DNA of 16,244 nucleotides from JAXGTD01 sp040775095 (GCA_040775095.1 JAXGTD010000097.1:1-16244), one strand, 5' to 3'; counted from the first letter of the stretch, positions 1 to 8,400 are shown. Translations and numbers: made by a program. Notes: a model not told the origin generated them from the letters alone.

Positions 1-135
1 CGGGCCCGCGTTCACGTGGCAATGCACGCAGCTCTGATTGCAGCGGTAGCCGAGGTTGACCTGCAGGGTCACCAAGACCCGGCGGCGCAGGGGCGGAAAG
101 GCCGTGGCCCGCAACAGGGGCAGCATGTCATGCAT
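1..135 (-). CDS. arsS: ArsS-like radical SAM protein, N-terminal 45 residues (cut by window edge)
   Basis: Only the first 45 codons lie in the window; the gene continues beyond position 1. The translation starts MHDMLPLLR and contains LQVNLGYRCNQSCVHCHV, giving a CX3CX2C cluster (Cys32, Cys36, Cys39) that would bind the [4Fe-4S] cluster of radical SAM enzymes. The phrase QVN-x-x-x-RCNQ-x-CVHCH-V-x-AGP is characteristic of the ArsS family, linked to arsenosugar biosynthesis, where it acts on methylated arsenic with an adenosyl group. The start at 135 is preferred because a GAGGA motif lies about 9 bases upstream; Met4 at 126 is an in-frame alternative. The family call rests on the N-terminal motif alone, since the rest of the protein and any arsM neighbour are outside the window. 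Confidence 0.8.
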   Translation of the reverse strand, partial: MHDMLPLLRATAFPPLRRRVLVTLQVNLGYRCNQSCVHCHVNAGP

Positions 136-343
136 GGCGGGAAATCCTCGAAAGGGTGGATCTGATTGCGATCGGTCGCGCATTAGTCGCGCCTGGCGCG
201 GATTCCTGACAGCACGGGACCGACCGGGAGGCGGTTTTGGTCCAGTTGCGAGTGCCAGAGCCAGACCTGAGCTTACGGGGACCAGGTGCCGCCCTGCCCG
301 CGCCAGACCTAACAGAGGCGAACGGATTCGGAGGTTCCCTGGT
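136..343. other. Intergenic region between glucosidase 3' end and arsS-like gene
   Basis: These 208 bp separate two minus-strand genes, so they should hold the arsS-like promoter and possibly a terminator for the glucosidase. I see a repeated TCGCGC motif around 176-191 and a small GCGCC-T-GGCGC palindrome beside it. There is no clear T-tailed hairpin and no convincing -35/-10 pair. Confidence 0.4.
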
Positions 344-3019
<2,676 letters not shown>

Positions 3020-3388
3020 GCTCGTTTCCTTGGTGAGGGGTGGGTCGCCGCTGGAGCGGCTGTGCTGGTCGATCGCGTGGTAGAACCACAGCGTCGCATC
3101 GACGGTGTTGTATTCGGGCGTCTCGCCGCCATCGGGAGAGCGGTTGGGCAACAGGCCCTCGCTGACATGGGCGGCGAAGGTGCGCACGATTGTCGCCGCG
3201 ACGTCATAGCGACCGGTAGCGAGTGTCAGGCCCGGCAGGGCGCTCCACGGACCGTGATAACGGCGGGTATTGGTCTCGCAGGGGGCTCCGGTAGCAAACC
3301 CGCCGATGCCGTTGGCGACCAGCCATTCATGCTCCAGCGCCTGCGCAAGCACGCCACAGGCGTTACGTCCAAGTTGGGGTAGGTTCAT
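3020..3388 (-). pseudogene. Remnant of amylo-alpha-1,6-glucosidase (glycogen debranching enzyme), internally deleted, in frame with the glucosidase
   Basis: The 123 codons before the glucosidase start begin MNLPQLGRNACG. Residues 20-46 (HEWLVANGIGGFATG...TRRYHG) match the N-terminus of bacterial glycogen debranching enzymes. Residues 50-106 (LPGLTLATGRYDVAA..., then PNRSPDGGETPEYNTVDATLWFYHAI) match a segment of the C-terminal catalytic barrel, where families usually read LPNRFPDAGE-x-PEYNTVDATLW. The two blocks are joined near 3240-3251, so a few hundred codons are missing between them and everything after about 3062 has been lost. No stop interrupts the reading frame into the glucosidase. 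The ATG at 3388 lies 8 bases after the DUF3179 stop but has no evident ribosome binding site. I read it as a decayed gene; a short in-frame leader on the glucosidase is the alternative. Confidence 0.75.
3027..3031 (-). promoter_or_regulatory. Shine-Dalgarno of the glucosidase gene
   Basis: AAGGA on the minus strand, 7 bases before the ATG at 3019. It supports initiation there rather than at the in-frame ATG at 3388, which has no purine-rich site. Confidence 0.6.
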
Positions 3389-3396
3389 AGAGCGAT

Positions 3397-4329
3397 TCAG
3401 CGGGGTTTGGCCTTGTAGACCAGGGTATCGGGGTGGAAGGCGTACCAGGCGAACCAGTAGCCCACCAGGGCGGGGATGGGCCGGCCTTGGGCATCCTCGG
3501 CCGTCGCGTTGGCGTGCTCGGCGTCGAAGCGCACGACGAAGGGCGTTGCGCCGAGACGGTCGCGGACCTCGCCATCGGTCTTGGCCAGCTCGGCGAAGGG
3601 GTAGGCCTTGAAGCGGCCATCGACCTCCAGCCCGAGCACCCGCTCCTTGGGGTGATAACCCTGGGCCTTGAAGCGCACCGGGAAGTAGAGCCCCCGCTCG
3701 TCCTCGTAGCCCGCGTAGGGGTCGCGGTCGTAGTCGCGGGTCTCGCCGGTGTCGCGCGACAGCACCAGGGTATCGGGCTGGCGCCGGCGCCAATCCGCCC
3801 AGGTCGTGTGCTCCAGGGGGATGGCCGCGAGCCGCTCGCCCTTGTGGGGGCCGCTGATGGCCCGGCGGTCGATTTGGGACCACAGCGACTCGCTTTGACG
3901 GTCGTAGAGCAGGACATCGCTGTTGTAGAGGAGCCCCGAGACGCCCAACTGCAGCGGCTTGCCGCTCGCCGCGGCACGAAAGGCCATGCCGGTCCCACAT
4001 AGCGGGCAGTAGGTCACTGCCACCGGCATGTCGCCGAAGCGGTCGTTAACGATCTCGTGCCAGTTGAGGATGGCGATGGGGTAGGCCCTGGCCTGGCCGT
4101 TCAGGCGCAGCCCCAGGACTCGGTCCTCTGGCTTGAGGTCGCCCGCCGCGCTGGCCGGCAGAAAACGCGGCCGGTCGATGGCGGGGATGCCATCACGCTC
4201 GGGCCCACCCGGAAGGATCTCGCCCGCGGGCACCAGCGCCCCGGCGAGATCGAAGCCGTTCTTGACGGGCGCGGCGGATGCCTGTCCCGCAAGGCTCAGG
4301 AAAACCAACCAGATCGCCAGATTGTGCAT
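3397..4329 (-). CDS. DUF3179 domain-containing exported protein
   Basis: The 310-residue protein starts with a signal peptide (MHNLAIWLVFLSLAGQASA, likely cut near residue 19-20), so it should be periplasmic. The DUF3179 hallmarks are present: RAYPIAILNWHEIVND (residues 81-96), then VTYCPLCGTGMAF with Cys108 and Cys111 as a CXXC pair, and a repeated AYP element in FKAYPFAELAK (240-249). The family is common in proteobacteria and haloarchaea, and its biochemical function is unknown. The conserved CPLCGT and His suggest a metal or thiol site, which is inference. It is followed within 8 bases by the debranching-enzyme remnant and then the glucosidase, all on the same strand, so they may share a transcript. 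The start at 4329 fits the signal peptide, although its upstream Shine-Dalgarno is weak. Confidence 0.9.
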   Translation of the reverse strand: MHNLAIWLVFLSLAGQASAAPVKNGFDLAGALVPAGEILPGGPERDGIPAIDRPRFLPASAAGDLKPEDRVLGLRLNGQARAYPIAILNWHEIVNDRFGDMPVAVTYCPLCGTGMAFRAAASGKPLQLGVSGLLYNSDVLLYDRQSESLWSQIDRRAISGPHKGERLAAIPLEHTTWADWRRRQPDTLVLSRDTGETRDYDRDPYAGYEDERGLYFPVRFKAQGYHPKERVLGLEVDGRFKAYPFAELAKTDGEVRDRLGATPFVVRFDAEHANATAEDAQGRPIPALVGYWFAWYAFHPDTLVYKAKPR

Positions 4330-4361
4330 GGGTGAGGCTCGGCCGTCGGCGTTTGCGTGAC

Positions 4362-4449
4362 CATTGGTCGATCCGCGCGTGCGGTCCTTTCACCCCGATT
4401 CCCGAAAAGAACGGCGATTGTGAGGATCGCTCCGCCGACGCGACCAATG
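4362..4449. repeat. 9-bp inverted repeat CATTGGTCG / CGACCAATG with nested dyad
   Basis: CATTGGTCG at 4362-4370 is the exact reverse complement of CGACCAATG at 4441-4449. Between them lies GCGAT-N7-ATCGC (4414-4418 and 4426-4430). It begins 33 bp upstream of the DUF3179 start. It may be a pair of looped protein sites or a structured leader of that gene; chance cannot be excluded at this arm length. Confidence 0.4.
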
Positions 4450-4477
4450 CGTGCCAGGCGGTGCGCCCAGGACCAGG

Positions 4478-4492
4478 CCCCCGAAACGGGGG
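4478..4492. repeat. Small perfect hairpin CCCCCG-AAA-CGGGGG
   Basis: A 6-bp stem with a 3-base loop. There is no following T run on either strand, so a terminator is unlikely. Function unknown. Confidence 0.35.
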
Positions 4493-4640
4493 AAGCTGGC
4501 CAATGCACCCCGGCTCCGCGTCCGTTCGCGCACGCGGGGGCGCAGACCCCGTCGTGCGGCGGACATCGGAGCCGGTGTGGGCGATCCTGCAACCGCTGCA
4601 AGAGGCCGGCGCCCGCTCCGGTCCCGTCTGGCATCGCGTC

Positions 4641-4660
4641 CCAACCCAACCCAACCCAAC
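4641..4660 (+). repeat. Pentanucleotide tandem repeat (CCAAC)x4 in the peroxiredoxin leader
   Basis: Four exact consecutive CCAAC units end 2 bases before the GAGGAGA ribosome site (4663-4669) of the peroxiredoxin gene. Being non-coding, a change in unit number would alter leader length or promoter spacing rather than reading frame. Confidence 0.8.
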
Positions 4661-4674
4661 CCGAGGAGACGACC

Positions 4675-5427
4675 ATGCGACAGCTACCCGTGGCCCTAGG
4701 CGTCCTGACCCTGCTGCCGGCCCTGCAGGCGCCGGCGCAGGCCGATGCGGACGCATCCGTGCCCAGCTACGGCCAAGCCCTGGAGGCGTTCCAGGCGACC
4801 CAGGCCAAGGGCGGGGGATCGCCCCTGACTCCCGCGGATCGGGGGGTCATGGAACAGGCCGCCAGGGATCTGGAGGTGGCCATACCGGATCCGGGGCTCA
4901 AGGTGGGAGAGACGGCGCCGGACTTTACGCTGCCCAACGCCAACGGCCGCGAGGTCAGACTCTCGGATCTCCTGGCCCAGGGACCGGTGGTCCTCGTCTT
5001 CTACCGCGGCGCCTGGTGCCCCTACTGCAATCTGCACCTGCACGCCCTGCAGAAGACCCTGCCGATGATCGAGGCGCGGGAGGCACGGCTGGTGGCGGTC
5101 ACCCCCCAGCTCCCGGACAAGTCCCGAGGCCAGGTGGAGAAGGACGGCTATCCGTTCGAGATCCTGAGCGACCTGGACGACCAGGTGATGAAGCGCTACC
5201 GTCTCTACTTCCAGGTGCCGGCCGCCTTGAGCGCGCTCTACCGCGAGCGCCTGGGCCTGAATCTGGCCGAATTCAACGGCCCCGGGCGCGACGGTCTGCC
5301 GGTTCCGGCCACCTACGTCATCGACCGCCAGGGGATCGTCCGGGGCGCCTTCGCGGACACCGATTACCGCAAACGCATGGAGCCGGCCGCGATCCTGGAG
5401 GCCCTGGCCGGCCTCCCGACGCCTTGA
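4675..5427 (+). CDS. Exported AhpC/TSA-family peroxiredoxin-like protein
   Basis: The 250-residue protein has a probable signal peptide (MRQLPVALGVLTLLPALQAPAQA), suggesting a periplasmic location. A thioredoxin-fold domain follows from about residue 75: VGETAPDFTLPNANGREVRLSDLL, then VVLVFYRGAWCPYC with Cys115 as the likely peroxidatic cysteine and Cys118 making a CPYC pair, then VPATYVIDRQGIVRGAFADTDYRKR at about 210-233. This is the 'peroxiredoxin-like' AhpC/TSA type expected to reduce peroxides, or to act as a thiol-disulfide protein, using an external thiol donor. The start at 4675 is supported by GAGGAGA 5 bases upstream and by the signal peptide; the open frame upstream is probably non-coding. 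A hemerythrin gene begins 10 bp after its stop, so the two likely form one transcript. Confidence 0.9.
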   Translation: MRQLPVALGVLTLLPALQAPAQADADASVPSYGQALEAFQATQAKGGGSPLTPADRGVMEQAARDLEVAIPDPGLKVGETAPDFTLPNANGREVRLSDLLAQGPVVLVFYRGAWCPYCNLHLHALQKTLPMIEAREARLVAVTPQLPDKSRGQVEKDGYPFEILSDLDDQVMKRYRLYFQVPAALSALYRERLGLNLAEFNGPGRDGLPVPATYVIDRQGIVRGAFADTDYRKRMEPAAILEALAGLPTP

Positions 5428-5437
5428 GGACCCCAAC

Positions 5438-5965
5438 ATGGACCCACCCGCGGACGGACAGACAGGGCCTTGGGCACCGCCCCGGCTCGTTTGGCGCGAT
5501 GAATGGCGCCTCGGCATCGCGGCGCTGGACGCCGATCACCAGGAGCTGGTGCGGCTCCTGAACCGGCTGCTGGAGTCGCAGGGGCAAGCTCACGCAGACG
5601 CTGAAGACCAGTCGGCCGACGGCGGGCAAGGACCGGCGGAGCCCGATCAGGTGGCGGAGCTAGCCGCCCTCGTTGCCCATCTGCGCGCGCATTTCGGACG
5701 CGAGGAGGCGCTGATGGCGGCCATCGCCTACCCGGGCCTGGAGGACCACCGCGGTGAGCACGCGATGCAGATCGCCGAGCTCCTGGCGTTGTGCCGTGAG
5801 CTCGAGGCGAGCGGGGCCCGCCGCCTCCCTTCCGAGCGCTTGGAGTGGATCAAACGTTGGTGCTTCGACCACCTCGTTACCGAGGATCGCCGCTTGGCGG
5901 AGGCATACCGGATCCAGCAAGCGCACCTTGGTGGCGCGAACGCCAGGACGGGTGGCCTCCCATAA
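5438..5965 (+). CDS. Bacteriohemerythrin (O2-binding di-iron protein)
   Basis: The 175-residue protein carries a single hemerythrin four-helix domain. All seven expected di-iron ligands are visible: His34 (DADHQELV), His85 and Glu89 (HFGREEALM), His104 and His108 (DHRGEH), and His145 with Asp150 (DHLVTED). The N-terminal WRDEWRLGIAALDADH is typical of bacteriohemerythrins. Between helices A and B (about residues 46-75) is an unusual Gln/Asp/Ala/Gly-rich insertion, which probably forms a longer loop. There is no signal peptide, so it should be cytoplasmic, binding O2 for storage, delivery or sensing. It starts 10 bp after the peroxiredoxin stop with GAGG upstream of the ATG, so the two are probably cotranscribed; a link between O2 handling and peroxide defence is inference. 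Confidence 0.92.
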   Translation: MDPPADGQTGPWAPPRLVWRDEWRLGIAALDADHQELVRLLNRLLESQGQAHADAEDQSADGGQGPAEPDQVAELAALVAHLRAHFGREEALMAAIAYPGLEDHRGEHAMQIAELLALCRELEASGARRLPSERLEWIKRWCFDHLVTEDRRLAEAYRIQQAHLGGANARTGGLP

Positions 5966-6001
5966 CCCAGTTGGCCGGCCATCCTTAGCTCAGGCGCCGG
6001 G

Positions 6002-6024
6002 CGCGCGTTTCGCGAACCCGCGCG
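6002..6024 (+). terminator. Possible hairpin downstream of hemerythrin gene
   Basis: CGCGCGTT and AACCCGCGCG can pair around a TCGCG loop (5 bp, 2-base bulge, 3 bp), 36 bases after the hemerythrin stop. There is no T run, so intrinsic termination is doubtful. Confidence 0.25.
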
Positions 6025-6038
6025 AGGGGCATCTCCTC

Positions 6039-6161
6039 TCACTGCACATAGTCGCCGGCGCAACCGGCGCGGATCTCGGCGGCAAGACCCTGGAAGATCA
6101 CGTGATGGGCGCGGTGAAACGCCTTCCAGCTCGGGTGATGCAACACCAACCAACGGAGCAA
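6039..6161 (-). pseudogene. Unrecognised C-terminal gene fragment
   Basis: On the minus strand an open frame reads LLRWLVLHHPSWKAFHRAHH, continues VIFQGLAAEIRAG, and ends at a stop at 6039-6041. Codon third positions are GC-rich and the residue composition looks protein-like. The frame runs back into the antisense of the Old Yellow Enzyme pseudogene, so only about 40 codons could be genuine. I do not recognise the family. It could equally be chance antisense reading. Confidence 0.2.
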
Positions 6162-6165
6162 ATGT

Positions 6166-6951
6166 ATGGCTCTTGAAGATCGGAATCTGTTTTCGCCAGC
6201 AACGATAGCGGGCCACTCGTTGCAGAATCGCATCGTGATGGCGCCCATGCCGCGGGACCGTGCCGTCGGCAACCTGTCCAATGCACGGATGTGGCCCAGT
6301 ACGACGGGCAACGCGCTTCGGCGGACTTGATTGTCTCCGAGGGCACCAGCCCGTCGCCCAACGCTCTGGGCTATGTGTCTCCCTGGTCTATTCTCCGACG
6401 CCCAGGTCGAGGGCTGGAAGGCCGTCGTCGAGGCGGCGCAAAAGGGCGGCGCCAATCTCTTTGCGCAGCTGATGCGCGCCGGCGGCAGCGCTCACCCCGC
6501 CGATCTGCCGCCGGGGGCCCAAGGTGCTGGCGCCTTCGGCGATCGCCGCGGCCGGGGAGCACCAGACCGACGGCGCCGACATGCCGCCCTATCCGCAAAT
6601 GGATGCGGACTACCGCAATCTCGCCCGCGAGCTCGGGTGGCTGGGGCTGGCGCATCTGCACATCGTCGACCACTCGGCCATGGGCGCGCCCGCGGTCCAG
6701 CGGGCCATCCAAGGACGCCATGCGCGAAGCCTTCCCGGACTCCGTCGTCCTGTCCGGCGGCGACAATCGGGTGCGTGGTCAGGCCGATCTCGATGCCGGC
6801 AGAGCTGATCGCCGTGGGACGTGCTTCCCTCGCCGACCCGGATCTGCCCAAACGCTGGCGACGGGGCCTGCCCCGCAACGAACCGGGCATGAGCACCTCT
6901 TCCACACCTGGCGGCAAGGGTTACACGGACTATCCGTTCCATCCCGCGTAG
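6166..6951 (+). pseudogene. Old Yellow Enzyme-type alkene reductase pseudogene (frameshifted, internally deleted)
   Basis: The reading starts MALEDRNLFSPATIAGHSLQ and NRIVMAPM-x-RDRAVGN, the N-terminus of the NemA/XenB-like FMN-dependent ene-reductases. Homology then changes frame: AQYDGQRASADLIVSEGTSP (from about 6294), LFSDAQVEGWKAVVEAAQKG (from about 6376), VLAPSAIAAAGE (from about 6521), LAHLHIVDHSAMGAP (about 6647), AFPDSVVLSGGDNR (about 6730), and ELIAVGRASLADPDL through GGKGYTDYP to a stop at 6949-6951. That is at least five frame changes. Between PPYPQ and MDADYRNLARELG about 100-130 residues are absent, including the expected HGANGYL...QFL flavin/substrate region. Total length is 786 bp against roughly 1.1 kb for the family. 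It cannot make a working enzyme. Confidence 0.88.
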
Positions 6952-7225
6952 GCTCTGTCCCCGGCGTACCGGCGGCGGGCGGTCGCCCAGGTCGCGCGCC
7001 GCGTGGACCTCCCCAGGCGGCGATGACGGACCTGGCGCAGCGCGCCCTGGGCCGCGAGCGGGCGCAGGGGGTGGGCGACATCCTCGCCGAGGCTGGCCTG
7101 GAAGCGCTCGGCGGGCTTGGGCACTGATGTGCCTGGGCGGCGATCTGCGATTCCGCCAGCAACCCGGATTCGGAGCGGTCAGAACACAGCGGCTACGCGG
7201 TAGCGCCTGCATCCTCGTGCTCCCT
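6952..7225. other. Degraded stretch between OYE pseudogene and marR-like gene
   Basis: In these 274 bp I see only a short plus-strand frame (7023-7127, MTDLAQRALGRERAQGVGDI, continuing to LGGLGH). It has no recognisable family and no good ribosome site. It may be the tail of another decayed gene. Confidence 0.35.
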
Positions 7226-7759
7226 TCAGATCCGCGCGCCATCGGCGCGCGCCAGCGGCTCGCCGGTCAGGCCGCAGCGCCACAGATCCGGACCCTCGGC
7301 CAAGTGGTGTCGGCAGGTGCGGCATTGACCGAAGCTGCGACGGCCTTCCATGACCTGCCACTGTCGAAGTAGGTCGGTCAGTCCCTCCAGCAGACCCGCC
7401 GGAACCTGCACCGCCGCGCGCAGCCGACCAAGGTTCTCGGCCTCCTCCACCACGGCCTGGCCGGCGGCCGTCGGGGCCAGACGCACCACGCGCCGATCCC
7501 GCGCGTCGGCGGTGCGGTTCAGGAACCCTTTGGCTTCCAGCAGGATCAGGCTTTGCGAGACCGTGCCCTTGGTCAACCCGAGATACTCCCGCGCTGCCCC
7601 TGCCGTGTTGGAGTAGCGGTTGGCGGCGGCGAGGTACAGGAGCAGGTGCAGATGCACCCCCTGCAGACCATGGCGCGCCCCCACGGCCTTGAGGCGAGCC
7701 TCGGCCAGGTTGCCCAAGCGTTCGACGATATCGAGGAATCGCACCAGATCGGCAGTCAT
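7226..7759 (-). CDS. MarR-family transcriptional regulator with C-terminal cysteine cluster
   Basis: The 177-residue protein has a winged-helix DNA-binding domain at about residues 30-100: HLLLYLAAANRYSNTAGAAR, recognition-helix region LTKGTVSQSLILLEAKGFL, and wing DARDRRVVRLAPTAAG. The DxRxRRVVRL wing is typical of MarR. Beyond the usual MarR fold, residues 143-170 hold FGQCRTCRHHLAEG...WRCGLTGEPL, placing Cys146, Cys149 and Cys162 with His151/His152 nearby, a likely zinc or iron-sulfur site that could serve as a sensor. It is divergent from the cytochrome P460-family gene, and GTATCG/CGATAC repeats in the shared gap are the probable binding sites (inference). No Shine-Dalgarno precedes the ATG, and the only candidate promoter would start transcription near the ATG, so it may be leaderless. 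Confidence 0.88.
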   Translation of the reverse strand: MTADLVRFLDIVERLGNLAEARLKAVGARHGLQGVHLHLLLYLAAANRYSNTAGAAREYLGLTKGTVSQSLILLEAKGFLNRTADARDRRVVRLAPTAAGQAVVEEAENLGRLRAAVQVPAGLLEGLTDLLRQWQVMEGRRSFGQCRTCRHHLAEGPDLWRCGLTGEPLARADGARI

Positions 7760-7765
7760 AGCCAG

Positions 7766-7794
7766 ACAGTAGCGTATCGATACTAATTTGACAA
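7766..7794 (-). promoter_or_regulatory. Candidate promoter of the marR-like gene
   Basis: On the minus strand TTGTCA (7794-7789) is followed after 17 bases by TACTGT (7771-7766). The -35 is 5/6 consensus and the -10 is weak. The GTATCGATAC palindrome fills the spacer, which would suit autorepression. Transcription would start close to the ATG at 7759. Confidence 0.4.
7774..7783. promoter_or_regulatory. Operator 1: palindrome GTATCGATAC
   Basis: A perfect 10-bp palindrome 4 bp upstream of the P460 -35 hexamer and within the spacer of the candidate marR promoter. It shares the GTATCG/CGATAC arms with operator 2, 44-45 bp away centre to centre (about four helical turns). MarR binding is inferred. 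Confidence 0.65.
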
Positions 7795-7816
7795 TTCATG
7801 TGGCCCGCCCTATAAG
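7788..7816 (+). promoter_or_regulatory. Sigma70-type promoter of the cytochrome P460-family gene
   Basis: TTGACA (7788-7793), a 17-bp spacer, and TATAAG (7811-7816): a perfect -35, optimal spacing and a 5/6 -10. Transcription would start near 7823, about 50 bases before the ATG. Such a strong promoter implies tight repression when the product is not needed. Confidence 0.8.
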
Positions 7817-7830
7817 TATCGTGTCGATAC
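7816..7830. promoter_or_regulatory. Operator 2: inverted repeat GTATCG-TGT-CGATAC
   Basis: Six-base arms around a 3-base centre, overlapping the last base of the -10 and the expected transcription start of the P460 gene. A bound repressor here would block polymerase. The arms match operator 1. Confidence 0.7.
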
Positions 7831-7871
7831 CATATCGGCTCGACACCTCTGACCCCACCGAGGAGCTCGCC

Positions 7872-8351
7872 ATGAAGATCATCCTGCTCGCACTCGGCCT
7901 GACCATCGCCGCCCCACTGACCCAGGCCGCCGAACCTGCCGTGGACTATCCGGGCGGCTACCGCCACTGGACCCATGTGAAGACCCTGATCCTGGAGCCC
8001 GGCCACCCCTTGTACTCCGCCTTTGGTGGTCTGCACCACATCTACGCCAACGACCTGGCCATGGAGGGCTACGAGAGCGGCACCTTCCCCGACGGCGCGG
8101 TGATCGTGTTTGACCTGCTGGAGGTGAGCCCGGGGGAGAATGCCATCGCCGAGGGACCACGCAAGATCCTCGGCGTGATGCAGCGCGATGCGAGTCGCTT
8201 CGCGGACACCGGCGGCTGGGGCTTTGAGGGCTTCGTCGCGGGGGATCCGAATCAACGCGCGGTGGGCGACCAGGCCAAGGGGGCCTGCTTCGGCTGCCAT
8301 CTCGATCAGGCCAGCCAGACCGGGTACGTGTTCAGCACCTGGCGTGAGTGA
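7872..8351 (+). CDS. Cytochrome P460-family c-type haem protein
   Basis: The 159-residue precursor begins MKIILLALGLTIAAPLTQAA, a signal peptide probably cut near residue 20, so the protein should be periplasmic. The body is a cytochrome P460 domain: YPGGYRHWTHVKT (26-38), FGGLHHIYANDLAMEGY (51-67), FPDGAVIVFDLLEV (72-85), WGFEGF, and KGACFGCH near the C-terminus with the haem c motif at 139-143. Known members oxidise hydroxylamine or bind NO, some through a lysine-to-haem cross-link. The mature part has only three lysines (37, 98, 136), so which if any could cross-link is open. The start at 7872 has GAGGAG 6 bases upstream. It is expressed from a strong promoter with two operators, divergent from the MarR gene. 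Confidence 0.9.
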   Translation: MKIILLALGLTIAAPLTQAAEPAVDYPGGYRHWTHVKTLILEPGHPLYSAFGGLHHIYANDLAMEGYESGTFPDGAVIVFDLLEVSPGENAIAEGPRKILGVMQRDASRFADTGGWGFEGFVAGDPNQRAVGDQAKGACFGCHLDQASQTGYVFSTWRE

Positions 8352-8370
8352 TCCGCCCCCCGGGTGGCCA

Positions 8371-8400
8371 GGGATGCCGCGCTGCGGCATCCCCCTTGTC
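8371..8400 (+). terminator. Intrinsic-like terminator after the P460 gene
   Basis: GGGATGCCGC (8371-8380) and GCGGCATCCC (8384-8393) form a perfect 10-bp stem with a GCT loop, 19 bases after the stop. The following CCTTGTC is only weakly T-rich. Confidence 0.65.

Larger units (their letters stand above)
4330..4674. other. Divergent intergenic region between DUF3179 and peroxiredoxin genes
   Basis: These 345 bp have no credible coding frame. Features seen are a 9-bp inverted repeat enclosing about 70 bases (4362-4370 and 4441-4449), a GCGAT-N7-ATCGC repeat inside it (4414-4430), a small CCCCCG-AAA-CGGGGG hairpin (4478-4492), and four CCAAC units before the peroxiredoxin ribosome site. I could not identify a convincing -35/-10 pair for either gene. 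Confidence 0.5.
5966..6165. other. Non-coding or degraded stretch after the hemerythrin gene
   Basis: These 200 bp contain a GC-rich hairpin (6002-6024) and, on the minus strand, a short open end-fragment described separately. I see no complete gene. Confidence 0.4.

Noticed and set aside
3389..4000. Extension of the glucosidase frame upstream of 3388
   Set aside because: It overlaps the DUF3179 gene in another frame and has Arg/Gly/Pro-rich shadow composition.
4278..5561. Plus-strand 427-codon open frame over the intergenic region and peroxiredoxin
   Set aside because: It lies out of frame with the peroxiredoxin and is Gly/Arg/Pro-rich. The CPYC-containing frame is clearly the coding one.
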